A stretch of DNA of 53,018 nt from Bradyrhizobium betae (GCF_004123905.1 NZ_MZXW01000031.1:1-53018), one strand, 5' to 3'. Shown: positions 1 through 8,617, numbered from the stretch's first letter. Translations and numbers: made by a program. The notes: generated by a model not told the origin, from the letters alone.

Positions 1-665
1 TTAGGCCGTGTACTCATTAAGAGGTTGGCCGCCTGATGTCCGTTCAACCCCCAACAGCAGCGGAAAAGCGGACCTCTCCCGAGGTCGCAGAAGGGCCATA
101 AGCTGCCATTGAAGATGAAGGCACAACCTTTTTGCTCCTGACCTGCTATCTTCCCGTAATCGCGTCGCGATCGTTCGAGTCGTTTTCAGTGAAACGGCTT
201 TCTCGATCCTGCTGGCCTCGGCCAGGGGGCATATGTCGCAATGGACCCTGCTTTGGGCAACCAATCTGATCCTGCGGATCAGGACAGCCGGACGTCGTTT
301 CCTGACAAAGACGACTTCGGAGCCTTCGCGCCAGCACAACAGTGCCACCGCTCGTACAGTAGGTTCGAATCCAGACGCAGGCGCTCACGCAAACGTCCTC
401 TGCTCGCAATGTCCGCGAAGCAAGTATCGGCGCTCGAGAAGTGCCCGAGGGCGTGTTCGGGCGCGCGGAGGACCGCCTGTATGGTTCGGACCCGGCAGGA
501 GCAAGCTAGTGCAGGCTTTCCGACTAAGACCCAGCCAGGAGCGAACTACGGTGGACAATGCCGACGCCTTCGCGAGGTGGAGCGTTAGCTTAAACACCTG
601 GGCGTACGACCTTCCCTGGGCCCCTCACCTGCTCTCGCCGGTCGCAGTGACGGACACCGGCGAAG
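1..665. other. No confident gene in this stretch
   Basis: Several overlapping open frames run through both strands, but none reads like a protein family, has a convincing ribosome binding site, or stands out from the others. The one clear feature is the dispersed repeat at 241-309. A short GTTCGAATC string near 362 resembles a tRNA T-loop, but the flanking bases do not pair. Confidence 0.6.
241..309 (+). repeat. Dispersed intergenic repeat, copy 1
   Basis: The core at 268-309 is nearly the same as 26337-26378 and 29876-29917. It contains TCCTG-CGGAT-CAGGA, a small hairpin, followed by a second spaced pair in which CAGGA faces TCCTG, so two alternative foldings share one arm. Upstream bases 241-267 also resemble those ahead of copy 3. 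Open frames across it are spurious: the same phrase is readable on both strands in all copies. Confidence 0.75.
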
Positions 666-1142
666 CTAAAGCTTACGGTAAGTAACGTGCGCCGTCGCAA
701 ACGGGATGCCAACACGGCCAGCACGGCCGCGGACTATGCAAGCTCGTTCATCGATTCCATAAAACCAATCGTCGAAATTCAGCTTGAACGATTTACCACC
801 CCCTTGCGGTGTATCGCGCGTGTATTTCCAGTGGAAAGCGCAACCGGCTTGCTCCCCAATGGCATCACCTTCGAGACGATTTTCCAAGCCGGTGTACTTG
901 CCCTCCTCACCCTTTCTGATCGTCCAATGCAAAGTGTCGCTATGCCCATCGTCAAATGTATATGTCTCGATGAACAGCACTGTATCGGTGTCCGCATCTA
1001 GTTCGCCGTGACCAACAATCGTTGCGCGTCTCAGTAGTCCGCCAACTAGACTTTCAAGTACTGCCCAACCTTCTAGCCGCCCGACGAAAAAACGTTCAGG
1101 AAGAAACAGCGGCGTTGTTCCTCTAAAAGCATCGATCGCCAT
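666..1142 (-). CDS. DUF3833-like protein
   Basis: This 158-residue protein has the family pattern I associate with DUF3833: FVGRLEGWAVLESLVG near the N-terminus, a central FIETYTFDDGHSDTLHW strand pair, and DDWFYGIDE near the C-terminus followed by a basic, glycine-rich strand. Other members are usually lipoproteins; this one shows no signal peptide or lipobox. The ATG at 1142 is chosen over one 30 bases upstream because GAAGGG stands seven bases before it. It is the last of three minus-strand genes (1889 to 666) with short gaps, so it is probably cotranscribed with them. Biochemical function is unknown. Confidence 0.7.
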   Translation of the reverse strand: MAIDAFRGTTPLFLPERFFVGRLEGWAVLESLVGGLLRRATIVGHGELDADTDTVLFIETYTFDDGHSDTLHWTIRKGEEGKYTGLENRLEGDAIGEQAGCAFHWKYTRDTPQGGGKSFKLNFDDWFYGIDERACIVRGRAGRVGIPFATAHVTYRKL

Positions 1143-1187
1143 TGGTAAGCCCTTCGAAATGCATCCAATCAACTAAATAAGATCGAA

Positions 1188-1661
1188 TCACTGACGCGAT
1201 TGGCCCAACTCGGTCGAAAGAGAGCTGCGTGAACTTCTCCTCTCTGAAGAAAAACGTGGAATTCGCCAGGTGACAGGCCCAGGGAAGCTGTTGGCGATGT
1301 TCAAAGCACGCGCCTCGTCCGTCTCCAGAGCGATTTTCTGAGCAAGCATCACGTCGCCATGTGGCAAGCCACCGAGCGGGACGAAGCATCGCCCCGTCCC
1401 GAGACGCCCATATTCGTCGATCTCGTGGACGTTAGCCGACATTCCCCGACGAATGCGGTAGCGCTTGCCGGTATCGCATCCTACGACGTCGAAGTATCCT
1501 TTCGTGTCGAATTGAACTCTTTGCTGGGGCGAAAGCCATGAACGCAGAAGCCGCAGCGAGCGAGCGAAGCTCGTCTTCTCGTCCTTGGCCGCTTGATAAA
1601 GCTTACCAACGGCCAAGCTTCGCAGACTCCAGCGACCTGCGCGACGGGACACATTCTTCAC
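1188..1661 (-). CDS. Conserved hypothetical protein
   Basis: The product is a 157-residue basic protein. The middle (about residues 50-125) looks like ordinary folded coding sequence, with YFDVVGCDTGKRYRIRRG followed by a glycine-rich turn and an alternating strand-helix pattern; the serine/arginine-rich last 30 residues look less conserved. Translation probably starts at the GTG at 1661, six bases after the stop of the 73-aa gene upstream, which suggests translational coupling. I do not recognise a named domain. No transmembrane segment or signal peptide is visible. Confidence 0.6.
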   Translation of the reverse strand: MKNVSRRAGRWSLRSLAVGKLYQAAKDEKTSFARSLRLLRSWLSPQQRVQFDTKGYFDVVGCDTGKRYRIRRGMSANVHEIDEYGRLGTGRCFVPLGGLPHGDVMLAQKIALETDEARALNIANSFPGPVTWRIPRFSSERRSSRSSLSTELGQSRQ

Positions 1662-1667
1662 TTGCGC

Positions 1668-1889
1668 TCACCCACCCACAAGCCGCGGGAAAAACAATGT
1701 CTCTTCCGCCGCTGGATCAAATGTCGTGATCCTGGTCACCTCGCCCGTGCCCGTCCGCACCGCCGCAGTATAACCCTTGCTGGTGAATTCTAGGAATAAC
1801 CTCTCCGCTTCTGCCAAGCCATCTGCCTTGGAGTTGTCGAAAAAGTGCCGGCTGTCGCCGCTGTGATCCATAACGATTTGCGTGGCCAT
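1668..1889 (-). CDS. Small conserved hypothetical protein
   Basis: This 73-residue acidic protein has a regular composition and a compact C-terminus, TTFDPAAEETLFFPRLVGG, which I have the impression is conserved in Bradyrhizobium relatives. It lacks a signal peptide and membrane segment. A weak EcfG-like element (GGAAC at 1939-1943, then ATT instead of GTT after 17 bases) lies 30 bases upstream, in the right direction. It is the first gene of a likely three-gene operon. Function is unknown. Confidence 0.65.
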   Translation of the reverse strand: MATQIVMDHSGDSRHFFDNSKADGLAEAERLFLEFTSKGYTAAVRTGTGEVTRITTFDPAAEETLFFPRLVGG

Positions 1890-2121
1890 GCTGAGGCTCC
1901 CGATTGCATTTCGAATGGAATGTCGAAGTCGAGAGCTCGTTCCTAATAAGGGGCGCCTTTAAGGAAAACGAGGCTCCTCCCGCTCAAGTAGGCGCGTTTA
2001 CCTGCTAAGAACAGGGAATACCCGCTAGGTAGCGGCACTTCTGCGATGCGGCAATTCCTGACGTCGCTTGCTCGAGGAGATCGATCTGGCGTTGCCGGCA
2101 TTGCTGCTGGGTGCCGACGCT

Positions 2122-2340
2122 TCAGCGTCCCCTGATATAGCGTTCGCGCGCCGCGCGCCGACGTTCGCGGCGTTCGCGCCGGCGCTTGGCACGGTCAGCG
2201 GGCGGGCGAGGGCAAACGATTCCTGGAGCGAGCGCGGGCAAGAAAGAAGCCGCCAGCTGGGCGCGGCGGCTTAGATAGTCCCGGACTGTCGATTGCTCCC
2301 CCAGCCCCAAGCGTACCGCCGTTACCTTGTTTGCGGCCAT
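2122..2340 (-). CDS. Possible small basic protein
   Basis: An open frame of 72 codons begins with ATG at 2340 and ends in a very arginine-rich tail (RRRERRERRRAARERYIRGR). It could be a nucleic-acid-binding tail, but GC-rich non-coding DNA also yields arginine runs. The ribosome binding site is weak. It follows the broken MOSC gene on the same strand. I would not rely on it without homologues. Confidence 0.3.
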   Translation of the reverse strand: MAANKVTAVRLGLGEQSTVRDYLSRRAQLAASFLPALAPGIVCPRPPADRAKRRRERRERRRAARERYIRGR

Positions 2341-2405
2341 GCCCGTCCGACCTACCGAACGAGCCTCGATTCGGCTATCGGGGAGCCAAGTTGTGCACCG
2401 CGCTC

Positions 2406-2964
2406 TTACAAAGCCGGTAAGGCGCGAAACGAAGAGGACGGCAGCCGAACCCGCGCGCCGTCGCCGGCCGCGACCTGTCCCCCGGCCCGAACCACGCCCA
2501 GCACCCCGGATTTGAATGGAGGGCCCGTTTCCGCCGACGAGAGCTGCCGTTTCAAGCCGGCTTGGAAGCGGTCGATGAGGACACAGGGCGTCCGGAGACC
2601 GGTCAGCTCGACAATGGCCGTTGGGCCCGAGCTCTATGAGGGTGCCGAGCGGCATCCGTTCCAGGTCCAGGCCGGTCGTTGTGATATTCTCGCCCAGATC
2701 ACCCGCTGCGACCTTGAAGCCAGCTTCCGAGAGGGATGTAAAGAGCTCGGCCTGGATCAGGTGGACCTGCCGGAGATTGGGTAGGCGGGGCTGGCGGCGG
2801 GCGAGGTAGCGGTGCCGAACGAATGCGCCGGCGTGGGCGTCGCCTTCGACGCCGTGGCCTTCCACCAGGACTATGCGGTCAAGGGTCGCTTTGCTGAAGT
2901 GGTGCCTGCGATCGGCGGCGACCGCCACCACCCTTCCCTCGAGCGAGAGATCGTTCGGCGGCAT
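2406..2964 (-). pseudogene. MOSC-domain protein, frameshifted
   Basis: MOSC proteins are molybdenum-cofactor sulfurase C-terminal-like domains. The first part reads in one frame to IELGPN at about 2622 (start taken at ATG 2964; an ATG at 3036 is also possible) and includes GDLGENITTTGLDL, typical of YiiM-like MOSC proteins. At about 2616-2620 the frame must change by one base, after which IVELTGLRTPCVLIDRFQAG continues the family pattern to a stop at 2406. That second part contains the conserved TPC cysteine. An extra base in a GGCC run explains the break. The C-terminal frame is otherwise clean, so the damage is recent or a sequencing error. Confidence 0.75.
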
Positions 2965-3306
2965 CAGGCCGCTTTGGCGAGCGAGGGGCGCTTCTGGCGA
3001 AGGGAGCGCGGTCTCCGGACCAGTCCTTACGTTCAAGATGTCAGTCGGAGCACGGTTTGGCCTCTCATCGGCGCCGAGGTTGGCTCCTCCGAGGACATAG
3101 CGAACTTCTGGACTGTCGTTGGAAGTTTGAACAATTGTGGGATCTCGGACGCCGATTGGGTCTATTTCCGCTTATTCACAATGAAGATGGCTCGCTAAAG
3201 GCCGCGACGACAGTGAATGCTAGAGTTCCATTGGCTGGGGAAACCAATTTTCAGATATTCGCCATAATGCTTGGCGATCACCGCTCCTATTCCTGTCGAG
3301 GGTGTC

Positions 3307-4173
3307 GTGACCCGCTACTCACTCGAAAAATTACGTCGGCGCTATGTCATCGAGGGCAGACCTCTAGAGGCCGGCCTTGAGGAAATGTTGCGCGCCGACG
3401 GCCGCGCCGGAGCGCGTTCAATCCTTGCCTCGATTGAAAAGCGGCGCTTTGAAAATCGGTCCGAAGGGCAGCGGCTTCGCAAGATGCTCCGCTTCGAAAC
3501 ACTTCTCTGGCAAGAGGGGCGGGAAGTTATCGCGGGTGTCGATGAGGCCGGAATGAGCCCGCTTGCGGGGCCGGTCGCAGCTGCCGCAGTAATATTCAAG
3601 CCCGGCACGCGCATATTGGGAATCGATGATTCAAAAAAGCTGGACGCAAATTTGCGCGAATCGCTAGCGAAAGAGATCAAGGAAAAGGCGGCCTCATGGT
3701 CGGTCGCGTTTGTCGAGGTTGAGGAGATCGACGCCATCAACATCTACTGGGCGGGAATCCTTGCCATGCGGCGGGCCGTTGAAGGGCTGGCGGTAACTCC
3801 GCAGCATCTTCTGATCGACGCGAAACGTTTGAAAGAAATTGCGATCCCGCAGCAGGCGATAATCAAGGGCGACACCAAATCCGCGAGCATCGCTGCCGCC
3901 TCTATTTTGGCGAAGGTCTCGCGCGATGCGTTGATGCGAACGCTTGACATGCGTCACCCCGGCTACGGCTTCGCCGACCATAAGGGTTATCCTGTGCGCG
4001 CCCATTATGCCGCTTTGTCCAGGCTAGGCGCATGCGCGGCCCATAGGCGTTCGTTTGGCCCTGTGCGTGAAGTCCTCGGCTTGCCGCCGTTGCCACCCTG
4101 GCCTTTGCCATCGGAACGCACCGATACTCCGGCAGGGCCAGGGGCTTCGGCGCTGCGCGCTGGGAACACTTGA
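3307..4173 (+). CDS. rnhB: Ribonuclease HII, divergent type
   Basis: RNase HII cuts the RNA strand of RNA/DNA hybrids and single ribonucleotides in DNA. Conserved elements are VIAGVDEAG with PLAGPV, DDSKKL, the IDAKR strand, KGDTKSASIAAASILAKVSRD and HPGYGFADHKGY. The usual GRG triplet after DEA is GMS here; GRG normally recognises the ribonucleotide-DNA junction. An N-terminal helical extension of about 75 residues precedes the catalytic domain. Both traits recall RNase HII proteins I associate with deltaproteobacteria such as Myxococcus rather than the ordinary rhizobial enzyme, so transfer is possible. The GTG at 3307 has GAGGG just upstream; a TTG at 3271 is the alternative. The 300 bases before it contain no gene I can support. 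Confidence 0.85.
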   Translation: MTRYSLEKLRRRYVIEGRPLEAGLEEMLRADGRAGARSILASIEKRRFENRSEGQRLRKMLRFETLLWQEGREVIAGVDEAGMSPLAGPVAAAAVIFKPGTRILGIDDSKKLDANLRESLAKEIKEKAASWSVAFVEVEEIDAINIYWAGILAMRRAVEGLAVTPQHLLIDAKRLKEIAIPQQAIIKGDTKSASIAAASILAKVSRDALMRTLDMRHPGYGFADHKGYPVRAHYAALSRLGACAAHRRSFGPVREVLGLPPLPPWPLPSERTDTPAGPGASALRAGNT

Positions 4174-4197
4174 CCGTTTCATTCTCTCGAAAAATCT

Positions 4198-4401
4198 CTA
4201 TTTCGTGGGCGCATCGGTTGTGGTCTCGCTAGGACGAGCCGTCATTGTGAAATCATAGCCCTCGCGCAACACGATTGAAGCGGCCGCAATTGCGGCCTCG
4301 ATCGCAGCTTCCTTCGTGGCGTATTCATTCTCCGGCTTGCCGTCCTGGCGTAGGCGCCACGCGCCGTCCTTTCCGAATATCTCGTATTTCGCGATACCCA
4401 T
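4198..4401 (-). CDS. Small conserved hypothetical protein
   Basis: This 67-residue protein starts MGIAKYEIFGKDGAWRLR, then has an alanine-rich amphipathic helix (EAAIEAAIAAAS) and ends in a polar tail. The N-terminal half resembles small DUF2188-like proteins whose beta-hairpin reads 'W.v...G' before a helix, though I cannot assign the family firmly. A strong ribosome binding site, AGGAGG, lies seven bases before the ATG. It is convergent with rnhB, and only 24 bases separate their stops. Confidence 0.7.
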   Translation of the reverse strand: MGIAKYEIFGKDGAWRLRQDGKPENEYATKEAAIEAAIAAASIVLREGYDFTMTARPSETTTDAPTK

Positions 4402-4464
4402 AAGTTGTCCTCCTAGTTTGAACAGGTTTGCCGCAGTGATGCAGGAGTTGACCGGTCGATTTCG

Positions 4465-4704
4465 TCAGCTTTGAGCGTGCTGCCAGTGTGAGGTGATGTC
4501 GGCGCCGGTCTTATTGAGATGCACGTGCTGATCGACGTGATCGACCCATGACAGCGGAATAAAGTGATGATGCTGACCGTCCGGCGAACTCTGCTTCGTC
4601 AGCTTGATCTTGTCGGTTCCATCCAGGTGATCGACTTTTCCGACCATCTTCCTATCGGACGAAATGACGTCCATGTGTTCCTTGATCTTCGAAACGTCTG
4701 TCAT
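4465..4704 (-). CDS. DUF2171 family protein
   Basis: The 79-residue protein begins with KIKEHMDVISSDRKMVGKVDHLDG and continues through IKLTKQ to FIPLSWVDHVDQHVHLNK, the standard layout of DUF2171, a small PRC-barrel-like beta domain. Members are soluble and often found beside stress genes in alphaproteobacteria; no reaction is known. It is histidine-rich in the second half. It lies 63 bases upstream of the next small gene on the same strand. Confidence 0.8.
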   Translation of the reverse strand: MTDVSKIKEHMDVISSDRKMVGKVDHLDGTDKIKLTKQSSPDGQHHHFIPLSWVDHVDQHVHLNKTGADITSHWQHAQS

Positions 4705-4752
4705 GGGGTTCTCCCATTCAGCAATCGTATATTCGATCGGTCAGAGATTTTC

Positions 4753-6435
4753 TCAGGCCGCCCGGGCGAGCGAGCGCCGCTTCTGGCGGAGGTAGCGCGT
4801 GATCTCCGGAAGCGTCATCGCGTTCAGGACCTTGTCGGCGGGGACACCGCCCTTCCGGGCCATCTCGACACCCCAGTGCATGTGATCGAGCTCGGGGATC
4901 GAGTGCGCATCCGGATTGATGCTCAGCATGCAGCCGAAGTCGAGGGCCGCCTGGTGCCAGCGCCAGTCCAGGTCGAGGCGCCACGGGTGGGCGTTGATCT
5001 CGACGACGACATCATGCTTGGCGCAGGCCCGCAGCACTTTCTCAACGTCGATTTCGTAGCCTGGCCGCCGTTGGAGCTGCCGCCCGGTCATGTGGCCGAT
5101 GATGGTTGTGTGAGAATCGGAGATGGCCCGAAGCAGGCGCTGCGTCTGCGCCTTGCGGTCCAGCTTGAAACGGCCATGGATGCTCGCGACCACGAAATCG
5201 AAGCGCTCCAGCACGTCGTCGTCATAGTCGAGCGACCCGTCCGCCAGGATGTCGGACTCGATGCCTTTCAGGATCCGGAAATCCTTGCCGAAGCGCTTGT
5301 TCAACCGGTCTGCTTCTCGGTGCTGCTGCGCGATCTCGTCGACTGAGAGACCGCCGGCATAGTGCGCGGACTTGGAATGATCGGCGACGCCGAAATATTC
5401 GAAGCCGCGCTGGCGTGTCGCCTTGGCCATAGTCTCCAGCGTCTCCGTGCCGTCGGAGGCATCGGTGTGGCAGTGAAGGATTCCGCGCAGGTCCTCGTCA
5501 GTGACGAGCTTCGGCAACTTGCCCTTCAGAGCCAGCTCGAGCTCATTGCGCCCCTCCCGGAGTTCGGGATCGATGAAAGGTAAACCGAGGGCGCGATAGA
5601 TCTCGACCTCGTCGCCCGCGATCAGGGTGCGGCCGTTGTGCAAGCCGTCGGCTTCCAACCTCATCTCTTTCTGGGCGGCCAACGCCCGGAGCTGCTCGAT
5701 GTGAGCGGCGGAGCCGGTCGCGAACAGAAGGATCGCGCCGAAATGCTTGCGGTCCGACAGCCGCATCTGCAGTCCGTCCGCCGTCGACGGCTTCGGTGCC
5801 TTGGCGGCCTCCGGTGCTTCCGCAACGATGGTGAGATCGCCGACGAGTTCACAGCCCCGACGGAAATCGCCGGCGATCGTGACGCGCTTGAGCTCGGGCT
5901 GGGACTTTCTGATCGAATCCTTGGCATGTGCCAGCAGGACGGCGGCACGGTGCAGGTGGAGCCGACCTTCTCCGCTTTTCGCGATGGCCAGGTTCTGCAG
6001 GATCTTGGTCTGCAGCGCGGCGCCCAGTCCCTTGGCCTTCTTGATGCGATCGTCCTTGGCGGCGGCCTCTAGCTCGGCGAGAGAGCCAACGCCGAGATCC
6101 TTGTAGAGACGCAGCACCTTCTCAGGGCGGAGACCGGGCACGGAAAGCATCTCGAGCACGCCCTCGGGAATCTCCTTCCGCAGCTTTTCGAGGCTCGGAT
6201 GAGTGCCCGTCTTGTGGAGCTTGGTGATGATGTCGGCGATCGCCTCGCCGACGCCGGGAATTTCCGTGAGTTGGTCCTCCGCAACGAGCACGTCGAGAGG
6301 GACGGCGAGAGCCGTCAGGCTGTCCGCCGCCTTGGAATAGGCCTTTGCACGGTAGGGGTTGCCGCCACGCAACGCCGTCCGCTGCGCGTATTCTCGCAGG
6401 AGCTTTGCTACGGTCCGGGTATCGAGGGAGGACAC
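4753..6435 (-). CDS. polX: PolX-family DNA polymerase/3'-5' exonuclease
   Basis: The 560-residue product has the PolX layout: helix-hairpin-helix region (residues 1-130, with EIPGVGEAIAD), polymerase palm (about 170-300) and C-terminal PHP domain (about 325-555). The PHP metal ligands look complete: HCHTDASDGT, ADHSKS, GIESDIL, SIHGRF, HPWRLDLD and NPDAHS. The palm reads GDFRRGCELVGDLTIVAEA, so the usual second catalytic aspartate of the DxD pair is threonine. Polymerisation is therefore doubtful, while PHP-dependent nuclease activity should remain; this is an inference. The start is four bases after the stop of the upstream 92-aa gene, so the two are probably cotranscribed. Confidence 0.9.
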   Translation of the reverse strand: MSSLDTRTVAKLLREYAQRTALRGGNPYRAKAYSKAADSLTALAVPLDVLVAEDQLTEIPGVGEAIADIITKLHKTGTHPSLEKLRKEIPEGVLEMLSVPGLRPEKVLRLYKDLGVGSLAELEAAAKDDRIKKAKGLGAALQTKILQNLAIAKSGEGRLHLHRAAVLLAHAKDSIRKSQPELKRVTIAGDFRRGCELVGDLTIVAEAPEAAKAPKPSTADGLQMRLSDRKHFGAILLFATGSAAHIEQLRALAAQKEMRLEADGLHNGRTLIAGDEVEIYRALGLPFIDPELREGRNELELALKGKLPKLVTDEDLRGILHCHTDASDGTETLETMAKATRQRGFEYFGVADHSKSAHYAGGLSVDEIAQQHREADRLNKRFGKDFRILKGIESDILADGSLDYDDDVLERFDFVVASIHGRFKLDRKAQTQRLLRAISDSHTTIIGHMTGRQLQRRPGYEIDVEKVLRACAKHDVVVEINAHPWRLDLDWRWHQAALDFGCMLSINPDAHSIPELDHMHWGVEMARKGGVPADKVLNAMTLPEITRYLRQKRRSLARAA

Positions 6436-6439
6436 TCAA

Positions 6440-6718
6440 CTAGCCTCCCCGCGCGTCCCGCGACCTCGGCGGACCAAAGCGATTTCCAGCGCCCGAGCCT
6501 TCGCCGGGGGGACGGTCGAGAGACTTCTCGAGCTTCTGGGCTGCCCGGAAGTCCTCAAGGTGCTGCGTATTCGGGCCGTAAGCGGCCTCTTTCTTGAGGA
6601 GATTATAGATCCGCCCGGCCAGCAGCTGCAGATGCTTCATTCTGCCGTGCGGCATGGATCGAGCCTTACACAGAGCGCGGACAGCGTAAGCCCGGAAGTA
6701 GTCGAAAGCGTCTGACAT
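6440..6718 (-). CDS. Conserved hypothetical protein upstream of polX
   Basis: This 92-residue protein starts MSDAFDYFRAYAVRALCKAR and is mostly alpha-helical and basic, with a disordered Gly/Arg/Pro tail. I believe it is conserved in Bradyrhizobium but know no function. The ATG at 6718 is chosen because the codons upstream of it do not look coding. Its stop lies four bases before the polX start, which hints at a shared DNA-related role. Confidence 0.65.
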   Translation of the reverse strand: MSDAFDYFRAYAVRALCKARSMPHGRMKHLQLLAGRIYNLLKKEAAYGPNTQHLEDFRAAQKLEKSLDRPPGEGSGAGNRFGPPRSRDARGG

Positions 6719-6917
6719 GATGTCGATAACGCCTGGTCTCGCCCATAGTTCGGTTTGCTGGTCTCCGCCCTGCTGGGTTGGGCGCCCCTTAAGAACTGAT
6801 GCTGCACCTGTCCCACGGCCGACTTGGCCCTTGCGATCTCCGCCAGCAGCCTCGGCTCGACCCAACGCCTAGGAACGAAACGCAGCAGCGTGGCTTGGTC
6901 GCTAAAGGAGTCGCGCC

Positions 6918-7481
6918 ATGAAACGCTCAGGCATTGCACTTGTCTTGGCTCTCGTCATCCCTTGCGCAGCATTTGCCCAAGGAGGGGGCGGAGCCGGCGG
7001 CGGTGGTGGTGGTGGTGGTGGTGGCGGTGCCGGCGGATCTGCAGGTGGAAGCGCTGGCGGTGCCTCGTCCTCTGCAGGTGCAGGAGGTTCGGCTGCAGCA
7101 TCTCCGTCCGCTGCGGGAGCCGCAGGCGCTGCGAACTCGGGCGGTACGGCAGGCCCGTCGGCTACTGCCCCGAGTGCAAATACCAATCCAACCACGGGCA
7201 CCACCAATGCGATAACCGGTATCGCCAATGGCACTCCCAACCCTCAATCCGGGCGCAATCGGGGAGCGGTCGATGGAAACAGCACGAGTGTCGCGAGCCC
7301 CGGCACCAATGCTGCCGGAACCGCAACTTCATCGGGAACGCCTGCCTCTAATACCCAGGGCGCCGCCGCCGGCGGCATCGGTCGGCCGACGACCACTGAT
7401 CAACATGATAGTGACGCCAAGATCGATCAGGAGAATAGCAAAGTCGACCAGACGGTAAAAAAGATCTGCAAAAATTGCTGA
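6918..7481 (+). CDS. Secreted Gly/Ala/Ser-rich protein
   Basis: A cleavable signal peptide is clear: MKRSG, a hydrophobic stretch, and AFAQ. The mature 165 residues are low-complexity Gly, Ala, Ser and Thr with a polyglycine run near the start, then a charged end with KIDQENSKVDQTVKKICKNC. The two closing cysteines could form a disulfide or hold a metal. A good ribosome binding site (AAAGGAG) precedes the ATG. A near-consensus EcfG element (GGAAC at 6872, CTT instead of GTT) lies about 45 bases upstream. Its role may be structural or at the cell surface, but that is a guess. Confidence 0.8.
   Translation: MKRSGIALVLALVIPCAAFAQGGGGAGGGGGGGGGGGAGGSAGGSAGGASSSAGAGGSAAASPSAAGAAGAANSGGTAGPSATAPSANTNPTTGTTNAITGIANGTPNPQSGRNRGAVDGNSTSVASPGTNAAGTATSSGTPASNTQGAAAGGIGRPTTTDQHDSDAKIDQENSKVDQTVKKICKNC
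7002..7023 (+). repeat. (GGT)n trinucleotide tract in a secreted-protein gene
   Basis: Seven consecutive GGT codons followed by GGC encode part of the polyglycine run. Because the unit is three bases, copy-number slippage would change the length of the glycine linker without breaking the frame. Confidence 0.8.
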
Positions 7482-7574
7482 AGCCTAACAATAGTTCATG
7501 ACGCATGAGCTTCTGTCAGGTCCCTAGATGAAGGCCACCTGCCGGGGTCATTGCGGAGGAAGCCGCGAGGGGAT

Positions 7575-7763
7575 TTACTCTTTTTGTTTTTCTTCTGCGC
7601 TTTTTCCATCGGAGCTTTTAGAGCGTTCTTCGAAACGATCAGCGCCCTTAGCTAGGTCGTGCCCCATCTTGCTCTCGTTTTTCGCTTCTTCCTTGGAAGT
7701 TGCTTGGCGCAAGCCTTCAGCGGCCCGTTCGCCCGCTTTTGATGATTTTCGCTCGTCATCCAT
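7575..7763 (-). CDS. Small highly charged protein
   Basis: The 62-residue product is almost entirely Lys, Glu, Ser, Asp and Ala (MDDERKSSKAGERAAEGLR at the start, DGKSAEEKQKE at the end), like hydrophilin or KGG/LEA-type stress proteins, and is predicted to be disordered or helical. The ATG at 7763 has GGAAGGGAG upstream. A weak EcfG-like element (GGAAC at 7835-7839, spaced GGT) lies further upstream. A desiccation or stress role is plausible from composition only. Confidence 0.65.
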   Translation of the reverse strand: MDDERKSSKAGERAAEGLRQATSKEEAKNESKMGHDLAKGADRFEERSKSSDGKSAEEKQKE

Positions 7764-8041
7764 TTGTGGCTCCCTTCCGATAAAGACGCTTCTCCAGGAA
7801 GCTTCCTGATCTATACCCGCTCGGACGCACCAATGTTCCAATCAGATCCCCTGGACATTGCGTTGAGGCTCTCAGTCGAGCCGCGGTCCATATCCGCCAC
7901 AGCACCCGCCGTTACTTAGGCTGTCTGGCCCACCCTGCATGGCACTGTTCAGATAACGATCAGAAAGCAGACCTCCTGGCGCCTGGGCTAAGCAGGCTCG
8001 GGGCCGGTCCAAGAGCGCTCGCAACGTCCCCGTGGGCCATA

Positions 8042-8250
8042 TTACCCGGCACCGCAATAGCTTGGACCGTAGTCGTAATAGCCGTAGCCCAGGCATATTG
8101 CCGAGGAGGATGCCCGCCCGATCACCGCGCCGGCGATCAGGCCGCCGGCGATGCCGGGTCCCCAGCCGCCTCGCCAAGGCGCAGACCAGCCAGCCCTCCA
8201 ACCAGACCAATCCGCCTTATCCTCAACGGCCCGGTCGGTCGCTCGCGATC
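8042..8250 (-). pseudogene. Remnant of a Gly/Tyr-rich secreted protein
   Basis: On the minus strand one frame reads WRGGWGPGIAGGLIAGAVIG and ends YGYYDYGPSYCGAG at a stop at 8042. This matches the intact protein at 18877-19293 in its WRGGWG, GPGIAGGL.AGAVIG and GYGYY stretch. The signal peptide, start codon and C-terminal Tyr-rich half are missing, so this is a short decayed paralogue. Confidence 0.7.
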
Positions 8251-8389
8251 ACGCGCGAGCCAGCGGGAACTTCAAGCCCTCGAAGCGGCGCTCCATAGCA
8301 TAGTCTGCGGAAGCTAAAATTGGCTCCTAATTCGCAATGCTCCCTCAGTGGACTGGTGCTACGCTGTGCCAGCAGGGGGAGACTAACAA

Positions 8390-8617
8390 TTGGCGATCTA
8401 CCGAATACTTCAAAACTCGCCTCTTGGGCCTGAGGAGATCACGCGGCTTTCGACAGCTTACGAACAGGCCCTGCGTGCAATTGGCGTACAGGATCGCAAC
8501 GATCCCCTTACCGAACTGATTGCCAAGAAGATCATCGAGATCGGTCAGACCGGCCTCAAGGACCCCGCTGCGATCTGCGGTCGGGCCGTCGAGGAACTAG
8601 GCCTGCCGAAAGGTTGA
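8390..8617 (+). CDS. Small conserved hypothetical protein
   Basis: The 75-residue helical protein begins MAIYRILQNSPLGPEEI and includes DPLTELIAKKIIEIGQTG, a pattern I associate with a small Bradyrhizobium family. Translation starts at TTG 8390, preceded by GGGGGAG. The leader, with GCTACGCTGT and GGGGGAG, resembles the one in front of the zinc-ribbon gene at 10507. No domain is recognised. It looks cytoplasmic. Confidence 0.7.
   Translation: MAIYRILQNSPLGPEEITRLSTAYEQALRAIGVQDRNDPLTELIAKKIIEIGQTGLKDPAAICGRAVEELGLPKG

Noticed and set aside
355..385. T-loop-like GGTTCGAATCC
   Set aside because: Flanking bases do not form a stem; there is no acceptor or anticodon arm.
4564..5346. Long plus-strand open frame over the polX region
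   Set aside because: It is antisense to the clearly conserved PHP domain and shows no family pattern.
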